64,000 bases of DNA from Chitinophagales bacterium (GTDB lineage: Bacteria > Bacteroidota > Bacteroidia > Chitinophagales > JADIYW01), in NCBI GenBank assembly GCA_017984135.1, contig JAGNZZ010000008.1:21318-85317 (forward strand). Direction: 5' to 3'. Positions 8,496 through 16,789 of the stretch are shown piece by piece. Within the stretch, counting starts at the first letter, position 1. Each line of letters begins with the position of its first letter. The translations under genes and the position numbers were made by a program. The notes beneath the pieces are model-generated. The model worked only from the letters and a program-made list of their open reading frames with translations, was not told the DNA's origin and made no database searches.

Positions 8496-9065
8496 TTAAA
8501 GCTCATTTATTTTTATTTTCCACATACCTCTTAAGTCACCTAATTGATAGTTGGTTGCCAGGTCATTTGGATATTTTGATTGTATAATTTTAAGTGTACT
8601 TGATGCAATATCGTTGGTTGTTCCATGACATTTTATGCAAGTTGGCATAGCCAAAAAAATGGGTTTGTAGTAATAGGTTTCACCATTTGTATTTTTTTGT
8701 AAGAAATGTTGTTTTAATGTTTTTATTTTTACCCACGCTTTTTTGTCTTCTTCTTTGCTAATTGAATTCTTTGGATTTCTATTTTTATCAGACAATCGTT
8801 GAATATTGGAATGGTATTTTTGTGCTATCGAATCGGTGATGGACATTGCTTGAAAAGAGCAATAATCAACGGCATGATCAGTACCACCTTTTTTGATGGC
8901 TGCGCCAACATTTTGCAATAATACATTCTGCATGGCATTAGAAATGCTATCACCAAGTGCTAATTGTTTTTTTGCATTATTTTCAGCAACTTGTTCATGG
9001 TTATTTGATTGACCGCACGCTACCGATAAAATTGAAACAATGGCAATAAAAATATTTTTTTGCAT
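8496..9065 (-). CDS. DUF3365 (Tll0287-like) haem-binding lipoprotein
   Basis: This is a 189-residue exported protein. A signal peptide ends in a lipobox with Cys17 (SVACGQ), so it should be an outer- or inner-membrane lipoprotein facing the periplasm. The DUF3365 domain includes CSFQAMSITDSIAQKY, LSDKNRNPKN and a single c-type haem site CIKCH near residue 142. The family binds haem c in a PAS-like fold and is thought to sense or transfer electrons. It lies between the metallo-hydrolase/rhodanese gene (12-base gap) and a small membrane protein (3-base gap), clearly one operon. An electron-transfer role in extracytoplasmic sulfur oxidation is inferred from context only. Confidence 0.87.
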   Translation of the reverse strand: MQKNIFIAIVSILSVACGQSNNHEQVAENNAKKQLALGDSISNAMQNVLLQNVGAAIKKGGTDHAVDYCSFQAMSITDSIAQKYHSNIQRLSDKNRNPKNSISKEEDKKAWVKIKTLKQHFLQKNTNGETYYYKPIFLAMPTCIKCHGTTNDIASSTLKIIQSKYPNDLATNYQLGDLRGMWKIKINEL

Positions 9066-9077
9066 CGCTATATAAAT

Positions 9078-10496
9078 TTAAATACTAGATGAAATTTTAC
9101 TTGTACAAACATAATCTGTTCTAGGTAAATTGGTTTTTGCAATGGCATTAAATCCGCCATCAATTTCAGTAAAGTTTCTATAACCACGTGCTTGTAAAAT
9201 ACTTGCAGCAATCATACTTCTATAGCCACCAGCACAATGCATAAAGAAATGTTCCGATGGGTTTATTTCTTTTATCCAATTATTTATATTGGATAATGGT
9301 TTATTGTATGCATCTTCAATGTGTTCAGCAATATATTCGCTCTCTTTTCGAATATCAATTATCTTATCAGTGCCAATGCTTACTAAATTAGCAAAGGCCT
9401 CAGAGGATATTCTATTTACGCTATCTATTTCTTTTCCGGCTTCTTTCCATGCTTCAAAACCTCCTTTTAGATATCCTAAAATGGAATCAAATCCGACTCT
9501 ACTTAATCGAGTAATGGTTTCTTCTACTTTATCGTTTTCTGTTACTAAAAGAATAGGTTGTTTAACATCTGCTATCAGTGCGCCAACCCAAGGTGCAAAA
9601 TCTCCATTTACTCCAATATTGACAGATTGTGGAATGAAACCAATGGCAAATTCCTTGTTATTACGTGTGTCTAAAATTAATACACTAGAATTTTCTGCAA
9701 TATTTTCAAACTCAGTTACTGTTATAGCATTTAATCCTTGTTGGAGTACATTTTCAAAACTATTATAACCTGATTTATTCATATCGACATTCATCCCAAA
9801 ATAGGCTGGAGGTGGCAGTAATCCATCAGTTACTGCTTTTATGAATGCATCTTTATTTGGTTGATTTAAAGCATAATTCATTTTCTTTTGATTGCCTAAT
9901 GTGTCAACTGTTTCTTTCATCATGTTTTTGCCACAAGCTGAGCCAGCGCCATGTGCTGGATAAACCGTAATATCATCCGCTAATGGCAATATTTTTGTGT
10001 ATAAACTTTCATACAACAAACCGGCAAGTTCTTCTTGTGTTCTATTGGCTGCTTTTTGAGCTAAATCAGGACGACCAACATCGCCTAGGAATAAAGTATC
10101 GCCACTAAACAATGCAGTTTCTTTGCCATTTTCATCAATAAGCAACAAGCAAATACTTTCCATGGTATGACCTGGTGTATGCATTATTTTTATAGTAATA
10201 TTTCCAATTTTAAATAGTTGATTATCTTCTGCAATAATAGCATCAAATGCTGGAGCAGCTGTTGGTCCAAATATAATTTTAGCATCTGTAGCTTTCGCTA
10301 AGTCGATATGACCACTGACAAAATCAGCATGAAAATGTGTTTCAAAAATGTATTTTAATTTTGTATTGTCTGCTTCTAATCTATCTAAATACGGTTTAGT
10401 TTCACGCAGTGGATCTATAATAGCAGCTTCTCCGTTTGAGGAAATATAATATGCACCTTGAGCTAAGCAACCTGTATAAATTTGTTCTATTTTCAT
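9078..10496 (-). CDS. MBL-fold persulfide dioxygenase-like hydrolase fused to two rhodanese domains
   Basis: The 472-residue cytoplasmic protein has three parts. First is a metallo-beta-lactamase domain with His54-x-His56-x-Asp58 and His63 in THFHADFVSGH, plus HTPGHTMES and the later FSGDTLFLGDVGRPD and VYPAHGAGS. Next comes a degenerate rhodanese domain (LDTRNNKEFAIGFIPQSVNI) that lacks an active-site cysteine. The last is an active-looking rhodanese domain with the catalytic loop HCAGGYRS near residue 420. ETHE1/BlrP-type enzymes of this build oxidise glutathione or other low-molecular-weight persulfides to sulfite, with rhodanese handling sulfane sulfur. It leads an operon with a haem lipoprotein and a small membrane protein. 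Upstream lies a CRP/FNR-like site shared with the CoA-disulfide reductase gene at 38526. Confidence 0.92.
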   Translation of the reverse strand: MKIEQIYTGCLAQGAYYISSNGEAAIIDPLRETKPYLDRLEADNTKLKYIFETHFHADFVSGHIDLAKATDAKIIFGPTAAPAFDAIIAEDNQLFKIGNITIKIMHTPGHTMESICLLLIDENGKETALFSGDTLFLGDVGRPDLAQKAANRTQEELAGLLYESLYTKILPLADDITVYPAHGAGSACGKNMMKETVDTLGNQKKMNYALNQPNKDAFIKAVTDGLLPPPAYFGMNVDMNKSGYNSFENVLQQGLNAITVTEFENIAENSSVLILDTRNNKEFAIGFIPQSVNIGVNGDFAPWVGALIADVKQPILLVTENDKVEETITRLSRVGFDSILGYLKGGFEAWKEAGKEIDSVNRISSEAFANLVSIGTDKIIDIRKESEYIAEHIEDAYNKPLSNINNWIKEINPSEHFFMHCAGGYRSMIAASILQARGYRNFTEIDGGFNAIAKTNLPRTDYVCTSKISSSI

Positions 10497-10526
10497 TTTC
10501 GACTTGTTTATTGTTTATTGATAATA

Positions 10527-10571
10527 CAAAGGTCGAATACTTTTATGTATTTGTCAGTTACTTTGGTTACA
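10527..10571 (-). promoter_or_regulatory. CRP/FNR-like activator box and weak promoter of the persulfide operon
   Basis: On the minus strand the box TGTAAC-CAAA-GTAACT (10556-10571) is followed after 21 bases by GACCTTTG (10527-10534), one change from TAnnTTTG. The distal half-site is a good TGTAAC; the proximal half is degenerate. The box centre would sit near -42, the class II activator position. The same geometry is found upstream of the CoA-disulfide reductase gene at 38526. Confidence 0.5.
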
Positions 10572-10633
10572 TAAAAAGCAATTTAAGTAATTTTGTAAAA
10601 TGAGATTTTTTTTAAAAAATAAACAAGCTCAAA

Positions 10634-11641
10634 TTATTGTGCGTAAGGAATTGGCACTTCTATGTCATTGGAAAAAGAGATGCCGTTAATCTTATTTATC
10701 TTGAGTAAAATTTCAGTAGCTACTTCTAAGCTTTTTAGTCCATCCAACGCATTGATACATGGCTCTGAATTAAAAATTAAGCATTCTGCAAAGCTATTGA
10801 GTTCTTCTTTTAACGCATCGTATTCATCTAAAACGATAGTGGATAAATTTAAATATTTAGTCGCTTCTACTTGTTTGAAAATTTTAGAGTTGTGAATGGC
10901 TTTTTCTGAAAGTTTCACCACTTCTGCTTCACGATGCAAAAAATCTAATGTAATGTGATTGTCTTTTTGGAAAAACGAAATTTTACGCATTTTCTGTACA
11001 GAAGTACGACTGGCGGTTAAGTTTGCCACACAACCATTGTCAAATTCGATGCGCGCATTGGCTACGTCTATTTGATTAGACATAACCGAAACACCACTTG
11101 CATTAATGGTTTTAATATTTGCTTTTACCACAGAAAGTACAATGTCAATATCATGAATCATCATGTCTAAAATAACAGATTCATCTGTTCGATGAGCATC
11201 AAAATAAGCCAAGCGATGTGCTTCGATAAACATGGGTTCTAAAGCTTGTTTTTTTAAGGCTAAATAAGCAGGATTAAATCGTTCTATGTGTCCAATTTGG
11301 AATTTTATACCAGCTTCACGAACCAATTCCACGATTTTTTTAGCTTCTTCTAAATTATTAGAGATAGGTTTGTCTAAAAAGACATGTTTTCCTTGCTTAA
11401 TGGCTTTTTCAGCGTAGTAGAAATGAGAATCAGCCGGTGTGAGAATATCCACTGCATCGCATTTTTTAATCAATTCATCCACATCATTAAAACATTGAAT
11501 GGTATAATCTTCTTCAATGTGTTTTAGCTTTTCTGGTTCAATATCATAACATCCAACCACCTTAAAATAGGGCGATTCCATTAGCTTTTCAAAGTGTTGA
11601 ACGCCTAATCTGCCAAGACCTATGATGCCAATTTTTATCAT
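10634..11641 (-). CDS. Gfo/Idh/MocA-family oxidoreductase
   Basis: The protein is about 335 residues with an N-terminal Rossmann fold (IGIIGLGRLGVQHFEKL), the conserved DKPISNNLEEAK segment whose EKP-like lysine is catalytic in the family, and the GHIERFNPAY and MMIHDIDIVLSVV blocks of the C-terminal domain. Members oxidise or reduce sugars and related polyols with NAD(P). An in-frame TTG at 11653 overlaps a perfect -7 element (11651-11658 on the minus strand), so the ATG at 11641 is the likelier start and the leader would be only a few bases long. It is monocistronic between the persulfide operon and the divergent mtaB. Substrate unknown. Confidence 0.9.
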   Translation of the reverse strand: MIKIGIIGLGRLGVQHFEKLMESPYFKVVGCYDIEPEKLKHIEEDYTIQCFNDVDELIKKCDAVDILTPADSHFYYAEKAIKQGKHVFLDKPISNNLEEAKKIVELVREAGIKFQIGHIERFNPAYLALKKQALEPMFIEAHRLAYFDAHRTDESVILDMMIHDIDIVLSVVKANIKTINASGVSVMSNQIDVANARIEFDNGCVANLTASRTSVQKMRKISFFQKDNHITLDFLHREAEVVKLSEKAIHNSKIFKQVEATKYLNLSTIVLDEYDALKEELNSFAECLIFNSEPCINALDGLKSLEVATEILLKINKINGISFSNDIEVPIPYAQ

Positions 11642-11650
11642 TGATGTTAT

Positions 11651-11658
11651 CAAAAATA
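11651..11658 (-). promoter_or_regulatory. -7 element of the Gfo/Idh-family gene
   Basis: A perfect TATTTTTG reads on the minus strand, with its 3' end ten bases from the ATG at 11641. It decides the start codon, because the upstream in-frame TTG lies inside it, and it implies a near-leaderless mRNA. Confidence 0.55.
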
Positions 11659-11780
11659 ATATGCTACTCTCTTGTTTTCCAATTAATTAATCCACTAAAT
11701 GTGAATTAACGCTATTGTCAAATTTTAAAATAGATAATGTATGAATGTTGTTTTTAATAATTTCTTTATGAAAGAATGCC

Positions 11781-11788
11781 TATTTTTG
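11781..11788 (+). promoter_or_regulatory. -7 element directly before the mtaB GTG start
   Basis: A perfect TATTTTTG ends five bases before the GTG at 11793. Bacteroidota transcription starts about four to five bases after this element, so the mRNA would begin at or within a base of the start codon. No good -33 TTTG at 19-21 bases is visible. Confidence 0.5.
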
Positions 11789-11792
11789 TGGC

Positions 11793-13109
11793 GTGATAAC
11801 GGAAAGAAAAATAGCATATCATACCTTAGGTTGTAAACTCAACTTTTCAGAAACATCATCAATTGCCAGAAAAATGCAAGAGCGTGGTTTTAAAACAGTT
11901 GATTTTGATCAGTTTTCAGATGTATATGTTATTAATACTTGTTCGGTAACAGAACAAGCGGATGCTAAATGCAGAAACATCGTACGTAAAGTGATGAAAT
12001 TAAATCCAGATGCGTATGTGGTGGTGATTGGATGTTATGCTCAGTTAAAACCTAAAGAAATTGCATCCATAAAAGGAGTAGATTTAGTACTAGGTGCTGC
12101 TGAGAAATTTAAATTACCTGAAATAATTACTGATTTAACTAAAAATCCATGCGGACAAGTTTTGGCATCAGAAATTTCCAATGCTAATTTTTTTGTAGAT
12201 GCTTATTCTGTGGGCGATAGAACGCGTTCTTTTTTGAAAATTCAAGATGGTTGTGACTATAAATGTTCTTATTGCACCATTCCATTGGCAAGAGGAAAAA
12301 GTAGAAGTGATAGCCCTGAAAATATTGTAAAAAATGCACAAGCATTAGCTGTAAATGGAGTGAAAGAAATTGTACTTACGGGTGTAAATACGGGTGATTA
12401 TAGTAGTGAAAATGACACAATTAATTTTTTAGATATCATCAAACGTTTAGATGAAGTGGAAGGCATTGAACGTTTTAGGATTTCATCTATTGAACCTAAT
12501 TTATTGACCGATGAAATTATTGAATTTGTGGCACAAAGTAAACGTTTTATGCCTCATTTTCACGTTCCATTACAAAGTGGGAGCGATAAAATTCTAGGCT
12601 TAATGCAACGTCGTTATAAAAGCGATTTGTATAAAAATAGAGTTGAAAAAATTAAATCGGAAATGCCAAATGCATGTATTGGTGTGGATGTGATTGTTGG
12701 TTTTCCTTCTGAAAGTAATGCCGATTTTTCAGAAACGTACCATTTTATTCGAGATTTAGAGGTTTCATATTTGCACGTTTTTACCTATTCTGAACGACAA
12801 AATACAAAAGCATTAGACATTCAACCAGTTGTTCCGATGGAAATTAGAAATGAGCGCAATGCAATGTTGCGCACATTGAGTGAAAAAAAGAAATATCAAT
12901 TTTACAAACAATTTTTGGGTGAATCTAGAATTGTTTTATTAGAAGCAGAACAAAAAGGCGATTTTATGCATGGTTTTACGGATAACTATATTAAAGTGAC
13001 TGTTCCTTATAACGAAAATCAAGTTAATGCTATAATGCCAGTGAAATTAGTTGATTTTGATGAAGCCGGAAATGTACTAGCAACAGTATTGCATCATTCA
13101 TTAGCATAA
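11793..13109 (+). CDS. mtaB: tRNA (t6A37) methylthiotransferase MtaB
   Basis: This 438-residue radical-SAM methylthiotransferase has an N-terminal UPF0004 domain with Cys14 in HTLGCKLNFSE and further cysteines in VINTCSVTEQ and VVIGCYAQ, which ligate one iron-sulfur cluster. The radical-SAM motif CDYKCSYC near residue 153 ligates the second. A C-terminal TRAM-like segment completes the family build. It adds a methylthio group to N6-threonylcarbamoyladenosine at position 37 of tRNAs that read ANN codons. MtaB rather than MiaB or RimO is indicated by the TLGCKLN and TCSVTEQADAKCR patterns. The GTG start is the only one that keeps the conserved TLGC block. Its 3' end overlaps the convergent beta-lactamase gene by 16 bases. 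Confidence 0.95.
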   Translation: MITERKIAYHTLGCKLNFSETSSIARKMQERGFKTVDFDQFSDVYVINTCSVTEQADAKCRNIVRKVMKLNPDAYVVVIGCYAQLKPKEIASIKGVDLVLGAAEKFKLPEIITDLTKNPCGQVLASEISNANFFVDAYSVGDRTRSFLKIQDGCDYKCSYCTIPLARGKSRSDSPENIVKNAQALAVNGVKEIVLTGVNTGDYSSENDTINFLDIIKRLDEVEGIERFRISSIEPNLLTDEIIEFVAQSKRFMPHFHVPLQSGSDKILGLMQRRYKSDLYKNRVEKIKSEMPNACIGVDVIVGFPSESNADFSETYHFIRDLEVSYLHVFTYSERQNTKALDIQPVVPMEIRNERNAMLRTLSEKKKYQFYKQFLGESRIVLLEAEQKGDFMHGFTDNYIKVTVPYNENQVNAIMPVKLVDFDEAGNVLATVLHHSLA

Positions 13110-13990
13110 TATTCATAAATTGTTTTTGCGGTTTCGGCAATTGTTTTTTCTAAAATAACATAATCAGCATAAGCATCGTTTACAAAAATGGCAATAGCCA
13201 AATGTTTTCCATTTGGTAAAGTGATAATTCCAACGTCATTTACCGCAGCTGTCATGCCATTTTCATTAGTGCCTGAACTGCCGGTTTTGTGGGCTACCTT
13301 AGTGCCATTTGGCAATAGATTCACGATTCGATTTTTACCAGTAGTAGTTTCGAGCATCACTTGATATAAAAAGGTAGTATTTGTTTCCGATAAAAATTTC
13401 CCATTGTAAAATTGAGTTAAAATAGAAACCATGGCATTGGGTGAACACACATTTTGGTATTGATTTTTCCATTTTTTTTGCATGGTTACTTCGTTATATT
13501 TTATCATAAAATCATACACATTAAATTTTTGAATATACTTTTGTACGATTTTCGGTTTTCCTAAATGTTTGATTAAAACATCGCAAGCAATATTATCGCT
13601 TTGCGAAACCATATATTTTATTAAATCTTCGAATGAAACATTTATATTTCCATTTGGAAAACTATCACGCAGTGGACTCCAAATGTCTTTTATCATTTCT
13701 TTGGGTGTAATATGAATTTTATGTTTTAGTGAAAATTCATTTTTATCAATTCTATCTAAAACTGCTAAAGCTATAGGAAATTTAAACACACTTTGCATCA
13801 CACAAAGTTCATCTCCATAAAAAGAAAATGAACTTGAATCTTCCAATATAGATGCAGCAATGCTTACTTTTCCTTTTGCTTGTTTTGATATTGCTTGTAT
13901 TTTAGCATAAAGAGAATCAGAATTTGCAAAGATGCTTTGATGAATAAAAAGCGCAACGAAGATGTAGGAAATTAATTTAATTTTAGGCAT
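13094..13990 (-). CDS. Class A beta-lactamase, subclass A2-like
   Basis: The 298-residue precursor has a cleavable signal peptide (about residues 1-22, ending near SIFANS), so the enzyme acts in the periplasm. All class A landmarks are present. They are the nucleophile motif S67-V-F-K70, the S131-D-N motif, Glu167 in the omega loop (KYNEVTMQ) and K235-T-G followed by SSG. The length and the NEVTMQ omega loop resemble the Bacteroidota CfxA/CepA/PER branch (A2). The protein looks intact and should hydrolyse beta-lactams; spectrum cannot be predicted. There is no mobile element beside it, and base composition matches the neighbours, so it appears to be a resident chromosomal gene rather than a recent acquisition. 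Confidence 0.93.
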   Translation of the reverse strand: MPKIKLISYIFVALFIHQSIFANSDSLYAKIQAISKQAKGKVSIAASILEDSSSFSFYGDELCVMQSVFKFPIALAVLDRIDKNEFSLKHKIHITPKEMIKDIWSPLRDSFPNGNINVSFEDLIKYMVSQSDNIACDVLIKHLGKPKIVQKYIQKFNVYDFMIKYNEVTMQKKWKNQYQNVCSPNAMVSILTQFYNGKFLSETNTTFLYQVMLETTTGKNRIVNLLPNGTKVAHKTGSSGTNENGMTAAVNDVGIITLPNGKHLAIAIFVNDAYADYVILEKTIAETAKTIYEYYANE

Positions 13991-14064
13991 ACAATTTGTG
14001 TTTATTTACAAAGTTAAAATGATTTTGTATCTTGTAAGAAGAAAAAAATCCTAAAATATAAAAG

Positions 14065-14763
14065 ATGAAAAAAAATGTATTTCCCATTTGTATTCTAGCC
14101 GTTTTTATACTTGGAATTTCTGTAGCAAACGCAGGAAATTCGGATAAGAATAAAACAACACCTACAGCACCTGTTAAAGACAAACAAGCTGAAAAACGCG
14201 TGGCAGATTCATTGGAATATGTGAATTTTAATGTAGATTCAAAAAATCATACCTTCCAAAACACGACCAATGAAATTTTATTAAATAATGGGATGAAAGT
14301 AACCTTTGTTAAGCTTTCTCGATTTGCCATTCCACGTGGGGTAAATGTTCAGATTCCAGATCCTATTTCACAGCGTTTTGCGTATGAATTAGCAGCTGTG
14401 GAAATAAAAGTTACGAACACAACGAATCAGGAAATCAAATTAGGACAAAATACATCGGAAGCTTTATTTGTATCCTTTAAAATGTTTGGAGCAGAAACCG
14501 TTTCTAAAGCATATAGCTCACAATATCCATTATCGTATGGTGCTATTTATTCTATGACAGAACCAGCTCAAACTCAAAAAGTAACTCCTGTTTATCAAGC
14601 TACTTCATTGTTGGTGAATAATAATTATAAAGCACAGGAAACACGCACAGCAGATGGATATATTATTTGTTTGGCAAAAGCAGCCAAGAATATCGACAAA
14701 ATCATCTTGCAAACTCAAGAATTTGGGACAAACAAAACCTATGCTTGCCCGGCAAAGTTGTAG
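14065..14763 (+). CDS. Secreted protein of unknown function
   Basis: The protein is 232 residues with a clear signal peptide ending at about residue 23 (ISVANAGNS). A lysine- and alanine-rich linker (about 25-45) follows, and then a predicted all-beta region in which VEIKVTNTTNQEIKLGQ resembles immunoglobulin-like or DUF4352-type strands. There are no catalytic motifs, and only two cysteines (in IICLAK and the C-terminal YACPAKL). I do not recognise a family. It is monocistronic: divergent from the beta-lactamase and followed by a 300-base non-coding stretch. Confidence 0.75.
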   Translation: MKKNVFPICILAVFILGISVANAGNSDKNKTTPTAPVKDKQAEKRVADSLEYVNFNVDSKNHTFQNTTNEILLNNGMKVTFVKLSRFAIPRGVNVQIPDPISQRFAYELAAVEIKVTNTTNQEIKLGQNTSEALFVSFKMFGAETVSKAYSSQYPLSYGAIYSMTEPAQTQKVTPVYQATSLLVNNNYKAQETRTADGYIICLAKAAKNIDKIILQTQEFGTNKTYACPAKL

Positions 14764-15061
14764 TTGATAGCAGTAAGATAACTGCCAGTTGTTCGTATTG
14801 CCGATGATAGGAGCCAACTTGTTGTGTAGATTGCCAACTGTCCATTGTCCACTGTCCACAGTTTTTTAGTAAAAGAAGAAAGATAAAAATAGTCATTGGA
14901 TTCTTTTTACTTACTACTTTCTACAAACAAAGTTGATAGTTAACAATCAAATCTTAAATCCTAATAAATAACCTAAAATTCTCATTATTTTTTCGTAATC
15001 TTCGTTGCTTATGTCTATCTTTGCACCGATTTTTAATATTTTTAATCTAAAATAATATAAG
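14764..15061. other. Intergenic stretch with heptamer repeat remnants and the mdh promoter
   Basis: No gene is supported here. The left part holds short repeats built on TGTCCA/TGCCA units (see 14838-14861). The right part carries the mdh promoter: a perfect -7 TATCTTTG at 15016-15023 with a TTTC about 20 bases upstream, leaving a leader of roughly 35 bases before the ATG at 15062. Small minus-strand open frames here show no protein-like pattern. Confidence 0.6.
14838..14861. repeat. Heptanucleotide tandem repeat
   Basis: Three consecutive heptamers CTGTCCA, TTGTCCA and CTGTCCA are followed by CAG. The block is bracketed by AACTGT and ACAGTT, so the whole can fold back. Related pieces such as AACTGCCAGTT lie about 60 bases upstream. 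Confidence 0.7.
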
Positions 15062-15997
15062 ATGAAAGTTACTGTTGTTGGTGCAGGTGCAGTGGGCGCA
15101 ACCGTTGCAGATAATATTGCACGCAAAGAAATTTGCCACGAAGTGGTTTTATTAGACATTAAAGAAGGCGTTGCAGAAGGCAAAGCCATGGACATGATGC
15201 AGACTGCAGCCTTGTTGGGCTTTGACTCTAAAATTAGTGGTTCTACAAATGATTATACGAAAACAGCCAACAGCGATGTGGTAGTAATTACATCGGGTTT
15301 GCCACGAAAACCTGGTATGACTCGTGAAGAACTTATTGGCGTAAATGCCGGCATTGTAAAAGGTGTGGCAGAAAATATATTAAAACATTCTCCAAATACA
15401 ATTTTTGTTATTATCTCTAATCCAATGGATACGATGACTTATTTGGCATTGAAATCTACCGGAATTGCAAAAAATAGAATTATAGGAATGGGTGGCGCTT
15501 TGGATAGTGCACGTTTTAGATTTTATTTATCTCAAGCATTAGGCTGTTCTCCAGCTCAATTAAATGCAGATGTTATTGGTGGTCATGGTGATACTACAAT
15601 GATTCCTTTAACACGTTTAGCGACCTTAGGTTCCACACCGGTTTCTGAACTATTAGATGCTGAAACGTTACAAAAAGTTGCTGCAGATACAATGGTAGGT
15701 GGCGCTACATTAACCAAATTAATTGGTACTTCAGCTTGGTATGCACCAGGTGCAGCAGGTATGGCTATTGTTGAATCTATTTTAAGAGACGAGAAAAAAG
15801 TAATCACTTCTTGTGTTTATTTAGAAGGAGAATATGGTCAATCTGATATTTGCTTAGGTGTGCCGGTTGTAATAGGTAAAAATGGTTGGGAAAAAATCAT
15901 CGATTATAAATTAACGGACGAAGAGCAAGCGGCATTCAACAAAAGTGCTGATGCCGTTCGTGCAATGAATGATGTATTGAGTACATTATCTTTGTAA
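15062..15997 (+). CDS. mdh: Malate dehydrogenase
   Basis: The 311-residue enzyme is of the LDH-like malate dehydrogenase family. The NAD-binding motif GAGAVGATVADNIA is at residues 7-20, with an acidic residue ending the second strand (VLLDIKEG) that favours NAD. The substrate loop RKPGMTREEL carries a malate-specific arginine pattern, and the catalytic histidine lies in VIGGHGDTTMIP near residue 174. It interconverts malate and oxaloacetate in the TCA cycle. It is monocistronic with its own promoter (-7 element at 15016-15023) and a strong terminator 20 bases downstream. Confidence 0.96.
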   Translation: MKVTVVGAGAVGATVADNIARKEICHEVVLLDIKEGVAEGKAMDMMQTAALLGFDSKISGSTNDYTKTANSDVVVITSGLPRKPGMTREELIGVNAGIVKGVAENILKHSPNTIFVIISNPMDTMTYLALKSTGIAKNRIIGMGGALDSARFRFYLSQALGCSPAQLNADVIGGHGDTTMIPLTRLATLGSTPVSELLDAETLQKVAADTMVGGATLTKLIGTSAWYAPGAAGMAIVESILRDEKKVITSCVYLEGEYGQSDICLGVPVVIGKNGWEKIIDYKLTDEEQAAFNKSADAVRAMNDVLSTLSL

Positions 15998-16018
15998 GAA
16001 AATAATAGTTTAATAGGA

Positions 16019-16047
16019 AGCAGTCAATTTTATTGGCTGCTTTTTTT
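16019..16047 (+). terminator. Intrinsic terminator of mdh
   Basis: A ten-base-pair stem (AGCAGTCAAT with ATTGGCTGCT, one G-T pair) and a TTT loop are followed by a run of seven T residues. Confidence 0.92.
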
Positions 16048-16091
16048 GTTATTATAAAACAAATACTATTCTTTATCGTTATTTTTACTCC

Positions 16092-16787
16092 ATGAAGATG
16101 CTTAAAATCTTAATCTTAATGTTCATCCTGTCGATGTTTGCTTTTTCTTGTAAAAAAGAGAAAACTGCTACGATTTCTTTTCAGCTAAAATCAACTTTTA
16201 AAACACCTTTAGGTAGAAATTATATTTTAGATGCTTCAAAATTAAAAATCTTATTTTCTGATTTTCGCTTGGTAACTGCTGCTGGAAATGAAATTAAATT
16301 GAAAGATTTTTTTTTATATAAATCCAATCAATCGAATTTTAGTGTGCAAATTCCGGAAGGTGAATTTGTTGCGTTTAAATTTTGTTTTGGAATTGATACA
16401 TTTTGGAATAATAAAAATCCAATATCGTTTTCAAGTTCGCATCCATTAAGCGTGGAAGAAGGTTTATATTGGGATATGTTGAAATATAGATTTGCAGTTG
16501 TAGAAGGAGCAATTGATAATTCGCCATCAAAAAATCAAACACCCAACACACCATTTTCTATGCACTTGGGTACAGATACTCTATATTCAATTATAATTCC
16601 CAATCAGATTCCAAAAAATGGAACTACATTATTATGTCAATTTAATTTAGATAGTTTATTTATTTTGGATAAAGAACCTTTTCAAATAACTAATTTTAGT
16701 AATCATTCTGAACCCAGTGAAATCCCAAAAGCCATTGAAATAAAAAATAGTTTTATTAATAGTTTTTCTTCAAAATTGATTCCATAA
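16092..16787 (+). CDS. MbnP-like copper-binding lipoprotein
   Basis: The 231-residue lipoprotein has a lipobox ending at Cys20 (FAFSCKKEK). The mature part matches the MbnP family: VRI-type strands, then LKDFFLYKSNQ, IPEGEFVAFKF-x-FGID, the tryptophan-containing GLYWDMLKYRFAVVEG block, and PFSMHLGTDTLY. MbnP proteins bind copper. In the characterised member this depends on a tryptophan oxidised to kynurenine by the diheme partner MbnH. The gene two bases downstream encodes just such a diheme enzyme, which makes the assignment coherent. Which tryptophan would be modified is not certain from sequence alone. No methanobactin genes are nearby, so the pair probably serves general copper binding. 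Confidence 0.85.
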   Translation: MKMLKILILMFILSMFAFSCKKEKTATISFQLKSTFKTPLGRNYILDASKLKILFSDFRLVTAAGNEIKLKDFFLYKSNQSNFSVQIPEGEFVAFKFCFGIDTFWNNKNPISFSSSHPLSVEEGLYWDMLKYRFAVVEGAIDNSPSKNQTPNTPFSMHLGTDTLYSIIIPNQIPKNGTTLLCQFNLDSLFILDKEPFQITNFSNHSEPSEIPKAIEIKNSFINSFSSKLIP

Positions 16788-16789
16788 AA

